NCBI RefSeq assembly: GCF_900142985.1 | Contig: NZ_LT670849.1 | Location: 2,294,001 to 2,358,000, forward strand | Direction: 5' to 3' | Length of the DNA: 64,000 bases | Source of the DNA: Bradyrhizobium erythrophlei | GTDB taxonomy: Bacteria > Pseudomonadota > Alphaproteobacteria > Rhizobiales > Xanthobacteraceae | Notes under the pieces: generated by a model | Told to the model about the DNA's origin: nothing | Database searches by the model: none | What the model saw: the letters and a program-made list of their open reading frames with translations, nothing else | Translations under genes and position numbers: made by a program | Part shown: positions 18,940-27,364 of the stretch, one piece after another | Layout of the letters: every line of letters starts with the position of its first letter | Position numbering within the stretch: position 1 is the stretch's first letter

Positions 18940-19998
18940 ATGAAGCAGTTACGCAGCAACATCATCCGCGCCGGCCTGGAAGCGCTTTATTTCACCGGTG
19001 CGCACCACCTGTTTCGCCCGATTTTCTCCGGCGTCGGCAGCATTTTCATGCTGCATCACGTGCGGGCGGCGCGCGAGGCGGCGTTCCAGCCCAACCGCCA
19101 TCTCGAAATCACACCCGAATTCCTGCGCACGGTCCTTTTGCACCTGCGTTCTCGGGGCGTCGACATCGTCACCATGGACGAGATGCACCGCCGGATGAGC
19201 GAACGCGACTTCTCGCGGCGTTTCGCCACCTTCACCTTCGACGACGGCTATCGCGACAACCGGGATTTCGCACTGCCGGTCATGCGCGAATTTGACGCAC
19301 CGTTCGCGGTCTATGTCACCAGCGACTTCGCGCAAGCCACGGGAAACCTGTGGTGGATCGCGCTCGAGATGGTGACCGCCAAGGCATCCCACATCGAGGC
19401 CACCATCGATGGCGCGGCGACGCGCATCGATAGTTCGACGCTGCCGGCAAAAAAAGCCGCCTTCGAACGCCTGCACGACTGGCTGCGAGCCCTGCCCGGC
19501 CACGACGATCTCGCCCGCGAGATCGGCAAGCTCTGCATCCAGCACGGCATCGATCGAAACAAGATTTGCAGCGACCTCTGCCTGTCATGGGACGAGTTGA
19601 AGCCGTTTGCCGACGAGCCGCTGGTTACCATCGGCGCGCATTCGGTGACCCATTGCAACATCGCCCAGCAGACCGACGAGATGGCAAGGCAGGAAATGAC
19701 GGCGAGCCGTTCGCGGATCGAAGACGCACTTCAGCGGCCGGCGCTGCACTTCGCCTATCCTTACGGTGACCGGCGCGCCGCTGGCCAGCGCGAATTCGCG
19801 CTCGCGAAAGAGGCCGGATTTAAAACAGCGGTGACGACGCGGCCAGGCATGGTCTTTGCCGAAAACGCGGAATATCCGACCGCGCTGCCGCGGGTTTCGC
19901 TCAACGGCAATTACCAGCACGAGCGGATCCTGCCGGTGCTCACCTCGGGCGCCGCGACCGCGATGTGGAACGGCTTTCGCCGCGTCGACGCGGCTTGA
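18940..19998 (+). CDS. Polysaccharide deacetylase family protein (NodB-like, CE4)
   Basis: Carbohydrate esterase of 352 residues. Motif 1, FATFTFDDGYRDN, gives catalytic Asp and metal Asp; motif 2, IGAHSVTHCNIAQQ, gives the two metal histidines; FAYPYGDRRAAG resembles motif 3. No clear signal peptide, though FSGVGSIFMLHHV near residue 30 is hydrophobic. Related proteins act on extracellular or lipopolysaccharide sugars; the substrate here cannot be told. Stands divergent from the OmpA-family gene with 250 bases between, and is followed 46 bases later by an SDR gene on the same strand. Confidence 0.87.
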   Translation: MKQLRSNIIRAGLEALYFTGAHHLFRPIFSGVGSIFMLHHVRAAREAAFQPNRHLEITPEFLRTVLLHLRSRGVDIVTMDEMHRRMSERDFSRRFATFTFDDGYRDNRDFALPVMREFDAPFAVYVTSDFAQATGNLWWIALEMVTAKASHIEATIDGAATRIDSSTLPAKKAAFERLHDWLRALPGHDDLAREIGKLCIQHGIDRNKICSDLCLSWDELKPFADEPLVTIGAHSVTHCNIAQQTDEMARQEMTASRSRIEDALQRPALHFAYPYGDRRAAGQREFALAKEAGFKTAVTTRPGMVFAENAEYPTALPRVSLNGNYQHERILPVLTSGAATAMWNGFRRVDAA

Positions 19999-20044
19999 CT
20001 AGCCCAAATCGCGCGCCCAGAACTTCCGTCAAAGCCAACGGAGG

Positions 20045-20860
20045 ATGCGCATGTTCACCGACCTGTTTTCGCTTCGTGGCCGTGTCGCCTTGGTGACTGG
20101 CGGATCGCGCGGCATCGGCAAGATGATCGCCGCGGGGTTTCTCGCCCAGGGCGCGGCCAGGGTCTACATCACCGCACGCAAGGCGGCGGCGTGTGACGCC
20201 ACTGCAAAGGAACTGACCGCGGCTTATGACGGCGAGTGTATTGCGCTGCCGATCGATATTTCCACCAACGCCGGCATCGAGATGCTGGCCGGCGAGATCG
20301 GCAAACGCGAAGGCAAGCTCGACATTCTCGTCAACAATGCAGGCGCGGCCTGGGGCGCCGATTTCGACGAATTCCCGGAGAGCGGCTGGGACAAGGTGAT
20401 CAACCTCAATCTCAAGACGCCGTTCTTTCTGACCAAGGCACTCGCCGCGCTGTTGCGCGCGGCTGCGAGCGCGGAGCGGCCGGCGAAGGTGATCAACATC
20501 GCCTCCATCGACGGCATCTTCGTCAATCCGCTGGAGACGTATTCCTACGCCGCGAGCAAGTCCGGGCTCATCCACTTGACGCGGCGGATGGCTGCGAAAC
20601 TGATCGGCGACCACATCGTGGTGTCGGCGATCGCGCCGGGTCCGTTCAAGTCGGACATGAACAAGGCGGCGCGCGACAACGCCGATGAGGTGGCGACGCG
20701 GGTGCCGGCGGGACGCATCGGCACCGACGAGGACATGGCGGGTACTGCGATCTATCTCGCCTCGCGCGCCGGCGACTATGTGGTCGGCGCCACCATCGCG
20801 GTCGACGGCGGTATCGTCTATGCCAATCCCGGCATCCAGGGCGGCGGCTGGGATCATTGA
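20045..20860 (+). CDS. Short-chain dehydrogenase/reductase (RhlG/FabG-like)
   Basis: Classical SDR of about 271 residues. Cofactor loop GRVALVTGGSRGIGKM, NAG motif DILVNNAGAAWG, catalytic Ser in INIASIDGIF and Tyr/Lys in YSYAASKSGLIHL. The C-terminus ends VVGATIAVDGGIVYANPG. The Arg in the first strand (TARK) suggests NADP(H). The substrate is not evident; it resembles RhlG-type and 3-oxoacyl reductases. Starts at ATG 20045 or, six bases later, ATG 20051. Convergent with alkB. Confidence 0.88.
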   Translation: MRMFTDLFSLRGRVALVTGGSRGIGKMIAAGFLAQGAARVYITARKAAACDATAKELTAAYDGECIALPIDISTNAGIEMLAGEIGKREGKLDILVNNAGAAWGADFDEFPESGWDKVINLNLKTPFFLTKALAALLRAAASAERPAKVINIASIDGIFVNPLETYSYAASKSGLIHLTRRMAAKLIGDHIVVSAIAPGPFKSDMNKAARDNADEVATRVPAGRIGTDEDMAGTAIYLASRAGDYVVGATIAVDGGIVYANPGIQGGGWDH

Positions 20861-20934
20861 GGGGCGGCAGCGCCATTCGCTCGCCGCGTCAACTTATCCG
20901 TCATGCCCCGGCTTGACCGGGCGTAGCGCAAGCA

Positions 20935-22104
20935 TCACGCGCTGGTCATCGCCGAGCCGCGATTCGGCGAAGCAACATCGCGCCTGTTCAGCTTACTGAC
21001 GTCACCGCCCGCCCAGGCCAATGTTTTCGGGTCCATGACGCGGAACCACAGCGGCGGGATCGCAGCGAGCCCAAACATCCCCGTGTAACCGTTCGGCAGG
21101 CGCGGGATATCGTCGAAATCGCGCAGCGACTGATAGGGACGCATCGGGTTGGCGTGGTGATCGGAATGACGTTGCAAGTGCAGCGTCATCAAGTTCGAGA
21201 CGATATGGTTGGTGTTCCAGGAATGGCGGGGCTCAACCGGCTGGTAGCGGCCGTTCGGCAGCTTCTCGCGCAACAGCCCATAGTGCTCGACGTAGTTGGC
21301 CTGGGTGAGCGCATACCAGCCGAGGAAGTGATGGGCGACGATGAACGGCGCGACTTTCCAGCCGAACAGGGCAATCAGCGCCGCGGCGACGATAAGCGTG
21401 AGCGCAAAGCCCTGCAGGATCTCGTTATTGAATGACCAAACGCGCTCGCCGCGCTTCGTCAGTCGTTCGGCTTCATTGCGCCAGCCTCTCTTGAGCGCGC
21501 CAGGCAGTTCGCGCGACGCGAAAACATAGATCGATTCACCAAAGCGCGCGCTGGCGGGATCCTCGGGTGTCGCGACCCAGGTGTGATGGCCACGATTGTG
21601 CTCAACGCGGAAGTGGGCGTAACCCACCGCATTATTGGCGAGCAAGCCAAAGAAGATGTTGAGCCGGTCGGACTTGTGGCCGAGTTCGTGCCCGACCAGC
21701 AATGCGCCACCGTCGATGGTGCCGACGCCGAGTAGCAACGCAACGTAGGACCACCACGGCAGATCCTGCGTGCCGAAGAAGGCAATCAGGGCAATGTAAT
21801 TCACCCAGGGAAACACCACGTTGAGGCGCGCGAGCCGCAGGTAGTAGGGATCGGCTTCCATGGCGGCGACCACTTCCGCCGGCGGATTGTGCGTGTCTTC
21901 GCCGATGATGGCATCGAGCAGCGGGATCAGGCCGAAAATGAAGACGAAGGGAATCAGCGTCGCAAGCGGATTTTGCGCCCTGAGATAGAGCCAGTAGGAC
22001 AGCAGAGGGACCAGTGGCGGAATGAACGAGAGAAACCACAGATAGCGTTTGCCGTCCCGGTAGGTGATGGTTTCGCCAGCAGCCGTGGTGCCCGTGAAGA
22101 TCAT
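20935..22104 (-). CDS. alkB: AlkB-type membrane non-haem di-iron alkane 1-monooxygenase
   Basis: Integral membrane hydroxylase of 389 residues. Start ATG 22104 has GGAGG 6 bases upstream; the open frame to 22335 is not coding. All histidine boxes are present: HELGHK, HNRGHHTWVATPEDPAS, LQRHSDHHANP, plus NYVEHYGL. These are the diagnostic AlkB set. About five or six hydrophobic segments. No rubredoxin or rubredoxin reductase is adjacent, so electron donors must come from elsewhere. It follows boxB across a 318-base gap holding two strong hairpins, so it may have its own promoter. Confidence 0.93.
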   Translation of the reverse strand: MIFTGTTAAGETITYRDGKRYLWFLSFIPPLVPLLSYWLYLRAQNPLATLIPFVFIFGLIPLLDAIIGEDTHNPPAEVVAAMEADPYYLRLARLNVVFPWVNYIALIAFFGTQDLPWWSYVALLLGVGTIDGGALLVGHELGHKSDRLNIFFGLLANNAVGYAHFRVEHNRGHHTWVATPEDPASARFGESIYVFASRELPGALKRGWRNEAERLTKRGERVWSFNNEILQGFALTLIVAAALIALFGWKVAPFIVAHHFLGWYALTQANYVEHYGLLREKLPNGRYQPVEPRHSWNTNHIVSNLMTLHLQRHSDHHANPMRPYQSLRDFDDIPRLPNGYTGMFGLAAIPPLWFRVMDPKTLAWAGGDVSKLNRRDVASPNRGSAMTSA

Positions 22105-22422
22105 CGCAATCCTCCAGCGTCGCGTTTCGAGGCAGCTTTTTCTTTGATTATAGCACGGCGGCAGGCGGGCTGGCACCGCCGGTTCACAGGTCAAATTGTG
22201 GCATTGTCGGCATCTCGCGGTGCGGCGGCTGGGATAGTTAGAATCTCGTCTGCAAATTATTGCGCCCTCTCCCCCTGCGGGAGAGGGCAACTCCTCTGGC
22301 AGAACTACGACGCCCGGGTGAGGGGTTCGGTCCAACGATTGCTTTAACTCGCGGACATAGACCCCTCATCCGTCGCGCTACTGCGCGACACCTTCTCCCG
22401 CAAGGGGAGAAGGTGAAGACAA
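22105..22422. repeat. boxB-alkB space: compound inverted-repeat element, family B
   Basis: This 318-base gap contains two strong hairpins: a perfect 10-bp stem 22264-22288 (loop CCTGC) and a perfect 11-bp stem 22389-22415 (loop GCAAG), with AGGGGTT / GACCCCTC symmetry between them. The 160-base unit has the look of a mobile REP-like element. For the minus-strand transcript the 22389-22415 stem begins only 8 bases after the boxB stop and could terminate or stabilise the box mRNA. The 22105-22255 part probably holds the alkB promoter; no motif is certain. Confidence 0.7.
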
Positions 22423-23868
22423 TCAGGTCTCGATCTTCACGTATTCGAAATCGCCCGGCTTGTTGTCGATGCCGATCTTGGGCGGCGAGATCCAGGAGGC
22501 GAATTCGCCGGCGGACGTCACCGGCTTCATCAGCGAGGCGATGAAATCTCCATCCTCGATTGACGGCAGCCATGCGCTCTTTTTCGCGGCCCAGGTCGCA
22601 TCGTCGATCAGCACGCCCTCCGGCGTGGCGTGGATGTCCTTGAACTCGCCGATGGCGCGGTGGAAGGCGACGTTGGGCAGCGTCAGCTTGAAATCGTAGC
22701 CGGCGCTCGAGATCACCTTGTTCCAGCGCAACAGACCCTTGACGCAGTCCTGGGTGTAGTCGTCACGCAGGCGCATGTTGAGCGCGGTGAGCGCCGGCTC
22801 GTCGACGCGGGTGATTTTACCGTCCACGAGCTTGAGCACCGGATAGGTGTCGTTGGTCAGGCGATGATCGTCCGCGATCTGGGTCTCGTGATAGCGGCCC
22901 TTGATGCCGGCGTTGAACGCATTCGCCGCGTTGGTCGAGACCTCCGAACCGAAAAGATCAAGCGACAGCGAATAATGCAGGTGCAGCTTTTTCTGGATGG
23001 TCGGCAGATCGATCACCCCGAGCGCGCGAACCTTCGCGATGTCGGTCGGGTCAGAGATACCCGCTTCCGTCATCGCGTCACACGTCCGCTGCACCACGCG
23101 GGTGATGCCGGTCTCTCCGACGAACATGTGGTGCGCTTCCTCGGTCAGCATGAAACGGCAGGTGCGCGACAGCGGATCGAAGCCGGACTGCGCCAGCGAA
23201 TGCAGCTGCATCTTGCCGTCGCGGTCCGTGAAATAGGTGAACATGAAGAACGACAGCCAGTCCGGCGTCGCTTCGTTGAACGCGCCCAGCATGCGTGGGC
23301 TGTCGGCATCGCCGGAGCGGCGGCGCAACAACTCGTCGGCTTCCTCGCGGCCGTCGCGGCCGAAATATTTCTGCAACAGGTAGACCATCGCCCAGAGATG
23401 ACGCCCCTCCTCGACATTGACCTGGAACAGGTTGCGCAGGTCGTAGAGCGAGGGCGCGGTCTTGCCGAGATGGCGCTGCTGTTCGACGGAAGCAGGCTCG
23501 GTATCGCCTTGAATGACGATCAGCCGCCGCAACATCGCCCGGTATTCGCCCGGCACTTCCTGCCAGGCAGGCTCGCCGTAATGTTCGCCGAAGGGGACGA
23601 CGCGGTTCTCTTCCTGTGGCGCGAGCAAAATGCCCCAGCGATAGTCCGGCATCTTGACGTAATCGAATTTCGCCCAGCCGCGCGGATCGACCGAGTAAGC
23701 GGTGCGCAGGTAGACCAGCGACTGCTGAAAGCCCTCCGGCCCCATGTCGCCCCACCAGTTCATGTAACCGGGGTGCCAGCCCTCGAGCGCTTTCAGCACC
23801 TGGCGGTCCTCGCTGAGATTCACGTTGTTCGGAATCTTGGTCGAGTAGTCGACATTCATGATGTTCAT
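22423..23868 (-). CDS. boxB: Benzoyl-CoA 2,3-epoxidase oxygenase subunit BoxB
   Basis: Di-iron oxygenase that epoxidises benzoyl-CoA in the aerobic hybrid (box) pathway; 481 residues, normal length. Di-iron ligand-type motifs are visible as NVEEGRHLWAMVYLLQKYF and LTEEAHHMFVGETGI (ExxH pairs). The N-terminus MNIMNVDYSTKIPNNV is typical of BoxB. AGGAG lies 8 bases before the ATG at 23868. Downstream of boxC across repeat family C. The partner reductase gene boxA, which supplies electrons, is not found in this window. Confidence 0.96.
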   Translation of the reverse strand: MNIMNVDYSTKIPNNVNLSEDRQVLKALEGWHPGYMNWWGDMGPEGFQQSLVYLRTAYSVDPRGWAKFDYVKMPDYRWGILLAPQEENRVVPFGEHYGEPAWQEVPGEYRAMLRRLIVIQGDTEPASVEQQRHLGKTAPSLYDLRNLFQVNVEEGRHLWAMVYLLQKYFGRDGREEADELLRRRSGDADSPRMLGAFNEATPDWLSFFMFTYFTDRDGKMQLHSLAQSGFDPLSRTCRFMLTEEAHHMFVGETGITRVVQRTCDAMTEAGISDPTDIAKVRALGVIDLPTIQKKLHLHYSLSLDLFGSEVSTNAANAFNAGIKGRYHETQIADDHRLTNDTYPVLKLVDGKITRVDEPALTALNMRLRDDYTQDCVKGLLRWNKVISSAGYDFKLTLPNVAFHRAIGEFKDIHATPEGVLIDDATWAAKKSAWLPSIEDGDFIASLMKPVTSAGEFASWISPPKIGIDNKPGDFEYVKIET

Positions 23869-23889
23869 CGCCGTACTCCTTGCTCGCTC

Positions 23890-24018
23890 TTCGTGTCCCG
23901 GACGCGGTGCGGTGCGAAGCGATGCATCGCAGAGCCGGGACCTATTCAGGTCTCGGTCGATATGGGTCCCGGTTCAGCAGCGCGTCACATACGCGCCGCG
24001 CTGCGCCCGGGACACGAA
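23890..24018. repeat. MITE-like element, family C, in the boxC-boxB space
   Basis: A 129-base unit bounded by perfect 12-bp terminal inverted repeats, TTCGTGTCCCGG (23890-23901) and CCGGGACACGAA (24007-24018), with further internal symmetry (GGGACC / GGTCCC). Its right end abuts the boxC stop codon and it fills nearly all of the intergenic space, so boxB must be transcribed through it. Confidence 0.75.
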
Positions 24019-25707
24019 TCAAACCCGTGTCGTATCGAACTGCGCCTTCTGCCCCGTGCCGTAACGGCGCAAGGCCCCCTCCTCGCCGACCGCATTGGGC
24101 CGCTGGAAAATCCAGTTCTGCCAGGCGGTGAGGCGCGAGAAGATTTTCGATTCCATGGTCTCGGGGCCGACGAAGCGCAGGTTCGCTTCCATGCCGGTGA
24201 GGCCATCCGGCGAGAAACTCGCGCGCTCCTCGAGGAACACGCGGACCTCGTCGTCCCAGTCGATATCGTCGAGCGCAAAGGTCACGAGTCCAAGCGCCTC
24301 GGCCTCTTCGGCGTCGAGCGCCTCGCCGATCCGCTCGCGCGCCTGGTCGAGATCGGACGGATTGGCCTGAAACCGCGATTCAAGCCGCGTCAGGCCGTGG
24401 CTCATCGGATAGGCGCCGAAATTCAGCGCGGAAAGCTGGACGGTCGGCGCGGCGCGGTTATCGCCCTGGCGCGTGCCGATCAACATATAGGAGCGGTCGG
24501 CGGCCAGCACGAGTTCGGCGAGCGTGCCGACAAAGCACGAGCCGGGCTCGATCAGCGCCACCAGCGTGCGCGAGGTGACGTCGATGCGCTTGAGCACGCG
24601 TTTCCAGTATTGCCGGATCTCGTTGACCAGCCAGTGCGCCTTGTTGGCTTCGAGGAACGCATCGTAAGCCAGCATATGCGCCGGATCGCCGTGCGACTTG
24701 AACACCACCATCGCGATCTGAAGCTCGTTGATGCGAAGATGCAGGATCGCATCGTCCAGTTCTCGCGCGACCTGGAGCGGCCAGAACTTGGCGCCTTGCG
24801 CGATCAGACGATCGATATCGGCGGGCGGCGGCGCCTCGGGCGCAGCAACCGAAATGGTGGCGATCCGCGCGGCACGATCGATATCGACGCTGACCGTGCC
24901 GTAACGAATGGTGGTGTCGCCGATGGCGCGCGACAATGGCGTCAGCGCGATGCCCTTGCCGTTGCCGTTGCGCTTTGAGATGCTCGCGAATTCCTTGGCG
25001 CGCTCGGACACCCTGGATTCGAGCTTGCTGTTCGGCGCAATCTCGTCGACCAGACGCCACTGAACCGCGCGCTTGCCCTTGATGCCTTCCTCGATGGTGC
25101 AGAAATAGTCGGCATGGTCGCGGCGCACCTTGCGCTTGTCGACGACGCGCGTCAGCCCGCCGGTGCCGGGCAAAACCGCGAGCAGCGGCACTTCGGGCAA
25201 TGCGACGGAGGCTGAGCCGTCGTCGGCCAGGATGATGTGATCGGTCGCAAGCGCGAGTTCGTAACCGCCGCCGGCCGCGGTGCCGTTGACCACCGTGATG
25301 AAGCGCTGTCCGGAATTTTCCGAAGAGTCCTCGAGACCGTTGCGCGTCTCGTTGGTGAATTTGCAGAAATTGACCTTATGCGCGTGCGTCGCGCCCGCCA
25401 GCATGCGGATATTGGCGCCGGCGCAGAACACCCGGTTCTTGCCCGAGCGCATGACCACTACTTTCACGCCGGGATGCTCAAAGCGCAGGCGCTGCACGGC
25501 GTCGGCCAATTCAATGTCGACGCCGAGGTCGTAGGAATTCAGCTTGAGCTGATAGCCTTCGAACAGCCCGCCATTCTCGTCGACGTCCATGGTCAGCGTC
25601 GCGACCTCGCCGTCCACGGCAAGTTTCCAGTGCCGGTAGCGCGACGGGTCGGTTTGAAAATCGATAAAGCTCGCGCCGCCTGCGAGAACGCGTTCGTCAC
25701 CGGCCAT
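24019..25707 (-). CDS. boxC: 2,3-epoxybenzoyl-CoA dihydrolase BoxC
   Basis: Enoyl-CoA-hydratase-superfamily enzyme of 562 residues, the usual BoxC length. It opens the 2,3-epoxide ring to 3,4-dehydroadipyl-CoA semialdehyde and formate. Crotonase-like oxyanion segments are VVVMRSGKNRVFCAGANIRM and VVNGTAAGGGYELALATDHI; the N-terminus has IDFQTDPSRYRHWKLAVDGE. AGGGAT precedes the ATG at 25707. A TGCA-N6-TGCA palindrome lies 37 bases upstream, a candidate BoxR operator. Confidence 0.96.
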   Translation of the reverse strand: MAGDERVLAGGASFIDFQTDPSRYRHWKLAVDGEVATLTMDVDENGGLFEGYQLKLNSYDLGVDIELADAVQRLRFEHPGVKVVVMRSGKNRVFCAGANIRMLAGATHAHKVNFCKFTNETRNGLEDSSENSGQRFITVVNGTAAGGGYELALATDHIILADDGSASVALPEVPLLAVLPGTGGLTRVVDKRKVRRDHADYFCTIEEGIKGKRAVQWRLVDEIAPNSKLESRVSERAKEFASISKRNGNGKGIALTPLSRAIGDTTIRYGTVSVDIDRAARIATISVAAPEAPPPADIDRLIAQGAKFWPLQVARELDDAILHLRINELQIAMVVFKSHGDPAHMLAYDAFLEANKAHWLVNEIRQYWKRVLKRIDVTSRTLVALIEPGSCFVGTLAELVLAADRSYMLIGTRQGDNRAAPTVQLSALNFGAYPMSHGLTRLESRFQANPSDLDQARERIGEALDAEEAEALGLVTFALDDIDWDDEVRVFLEERASFSPDGLTGMEANLRFVGPETMESKIFSRLTAWQNWIFQRPNAVGEEGALRRYGTGQKAQFDTTRV

Positions 25708-25743
25708 GGGCCCATCCCTGCTTGCGGTTCTTGGTTACGGGGT

Positions 25744-25763
25744 ACATGCACAATAATGCATGT
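25744..25763. promoter_or_regulatory. Candidate BoxR operator before boxC
   Basis: ACATGCACAATAATGCATGT: a perfect 7-bp inverted repeat with a 6-base spacer that also contains TGCA-N6-TGCA, the pattern described for BzdR/BoxR-type operators. On the minus strand it reads GCATTATTGTGCA; related GCATTAT sites flank the boxR/bclA promoter. A second palindrome, AAAATGTGCATTTT, lies at 25795-25808. Confidence 0.65.
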
Positions 25764-25810
25764 TAGCCGGCAGGTCTAGAGGCCGAAAGCAGCAAAATGT
25801 GCATTTTCTT

Positions 25811-26335
25811 TCATAATTTGCCGGCGGACCCGATCTTGATCCAGTCGATCTTCGCCAATGTCGGCTGGGCCAGGCGGCCTTCCAGCAGCCTGCCGAGATG
25901 GGCCGCCGGGAAGCGATCGGCAAAGCCGTCGCCGGCCCCGCTCGTGCGGCGCGACAGCAAACCCTTGATGGCCGCGAGCGCTTCGCCCCATAGCCGCGCG
26001 GTCGCATGCGGCTTTTGCATCCGCAGCTTCAGGTTGGCATTGGCGATCTGGATACAGGCCCGCAAGAGAATCCGCTCGCGCCCGCCTTGCGGCGCCGCCG
26101 CCCAGACCGCTTCCAGCACCTCCTGCGCTTCCCAGAAATAGCCGGCGTCGTTCAGCGCAATGCCGTAGCGAAGCGCGGGATGCCTTGCCGGCACGTAGCC
26201 AAAGAATTGCGCCGGCACCAGCGCCTTGGCCTGCCACAACGTCTCGTGATCCGGTTCGCTATCGGCCGGTTCGCCGGGTACATAGGCCCATTCGGGCAGC
26301 GGCAAATGCGCCGCGGTCGACGAAGTAATATTCAT
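25811..26335 (-). CDS. DUF309 domain protein of the box cluster
   Basis: Helical protein of 174 residues. The DUF309 signature is visible as YGIALNDAGYFWEAQEVLEAVW, followed by a helical hairpin (ILLRACIQIANANLKLRMQK). The biochemical role of the family is unknown. Position between the hydrolase and boxC on the same strand supports membership of the benzoate operon, where similar proteins recur. Start ATG 26335; the stop is followed by the candidate BoxR operator region. Confidence 0.8.
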   Translation of the reverse strand: MNITSSTAAHLPLPEWAYVPGEPADSEPDHETLWQAKALVPAQFFGYVPARHPALRYGIALNDAGYFWEAQEVLEAVWAAAPQGGRERILLRACIQIANANLKLRMQKPHATARLWGEALAAIKGLLSRRTSGAGDGFADRFPAAHLGRLLEGRLAQPTLAKIDWIKIGSAGKL

Positions 26336-26372
26336 TGATCAATAGCCACAAAGGAGAAACGAAACGGCGGAG

Positions 26373-26403
26373 CTTAAATGGTCGGACGACTTAAACGGTC
26401 GGA
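26373..26403. repeat. 17-bp tandem duplication at the hydrolase stop codon
   Basis: CTTAAATGGTCGGA (26373-26386) and CTTAAACGGTCGGA (26390-26403) are 14-bp copies with one mismatch at a 17-base period, covering the last codons and stop of the alpha/beta hydrolase. The downstream copy on the minus strand is non-coding. Confidence 0.6.
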
Positions 26404-27206
26404 TATCCCGCGCCTTCATGCACTGTCAAAATGCAGTTGGCAAATTCCGAAATAGTTGCGAGCACTAGTTCAGGCGCCTCACGATGCGGCGAATGACCCG
26501 CGCCCGGTATAATGGTCACGTCAACGGGGCAATAGCACTCTTCCTGCGCGATCTCGATCTGGCGAATTGTCCCATACTGATCGCCCTCGCCCTGCAGGAT
26601 GGCGACGGGCACCCGAATGTAGGCGAGATAGTCGCTGATGTCCCACCGACGAAAGTCGGGATCCAGCCAGGCGTCGTTCCAACCATAGAATGCGTTGTCG
26701 ACGTTCTGATGCCAGCGCGCGAGTTTTGATCGCAGATCGGTCGTCTCATAGGTTGTCCTGATCTCGGCGATCGAGGCGACCGAGACATCCTCGACGATGA
26801 AATGCGGCGCGATCAGCACCACGCCGCGCACGCGGTGATCATTGGAACCGCCGGCATGGATCGCCGCGATCGAGGCGCCGTCGGAGTGTCCGAGCAGCAC
26901 GCCACGCTCAAAGCCGATTCTCTCGAGCAACACGGGCAAAACATCGAGCGCCTCGCGGCTCATATAGTCGAGCGGACGCGGCAACGTGACTGGCGTCGAG
27001 GCGCCGTAGCCGGCGCGCGAATAGACGAACACGCCCATGCCGGTCGCGGCCTGCAAGGATTGCGGAAAATCGCCCCACAGCGCCGCCGAGCCCAGCCCCT
27101 CATGCAGCATCACGATGGTGGGCGCCTGCGAAGGCTGCGGCCCGATCAGGCGATATTCGAGATCATGATCGTTGATGCGGAGGTGGCCGGAGGGAGAAAG
27201 GGACAT
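26391..27206 (-). CDS. Alpha/beta hydrolase of the box cluster
   Basis: Serine hydrolase of 271 residues, start ATG 27206 (MSLSPSGHLRIND). The upstream open frame to 27689 runs through a repeat and into bclA and is not coding. Nucleophile elbow LLGHSDGASIAAIHA (Ser), acid in the QGEGDQYGTIRQ region, and His in IIPGAGHSPHREAPELV. HEGLGSAALWGDFP forms the oxyanion side. Its position suggests an ancillary thioester or ester hydrolysis step in benzoate breakdown; the substrate is unproven. Confidence 0.85.
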   Translation of the reverse strand: MSLSPSGHLRINDHDLEYRLIGPQPSQAPTIVMLHEGLGSAALWGDFPQSLQAATGMGVFVYSRAGYGASTPVTLPRPLDYMSREALDVLPVLLERIGFERGVLLGHSDGASIAAIHAGGSNDHRVRGVVLIAPHFIVEDVSVASIAEIRTTYETTDLRSKLARWHQNVDNAFYGWNDAWLDPDFRRWDISDYLAYIRVPVAILQGEGDQYGTIRQIEIAQEECYCPVDVTIIPGAGHSPHREAPELVLATISEFANCILTVHEGAGYPTV

Positions 27207-27226
27207 GCGTTCTCTTTTACATCGTT

Positions 27227-27351
27227 CGTCATTCCGGGGCGCGCGTTGGCGCGAGCTATGGTGCGCAATTGCGCACCTGAGAATCCATTCCTCAGCATGA
27301 CCTGTGGCTAAATGGATTCCGGGTTCATGCTCCGGATGCCCCGGAATGACG
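27227..27351. repeat. MITE-like element, family D, between bclA and the hydrolase
   Basis: A 125-base unit with perfect 14-bp terminal inverted repeats CGTCATTCCGGGGC (27227-27240) and GCCCCGGAATGACG (27338-27351). The interior has GGTGCGCAATTGCGCACC, a strong palindrome. The end sequence GTCATTCCGGGGC resembles a common Bradyrhizobium intergenic repeat; a fragment of a related type (GTCATGCCCCGGCTTGACCG) is at about 20901-20925. Confidence 0.75.
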
Positions 27352-27364
27352 GCCACAGGCAGGG

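Noticed and set aside
22105..22335. N-terminal extension of the alkB frame to 22335
   Set aside because: It runs through the family B repeat; the ATG at 22104 has a good ribosome-binding site and matches the usual AlkB N-terminus.
22630..24978. Plus-strand ORF of 782 codons opposite boxB and boxC
   Set aside because: Crosses the intergenic repeat and two well-supported genes; codon bias explains the open frame.
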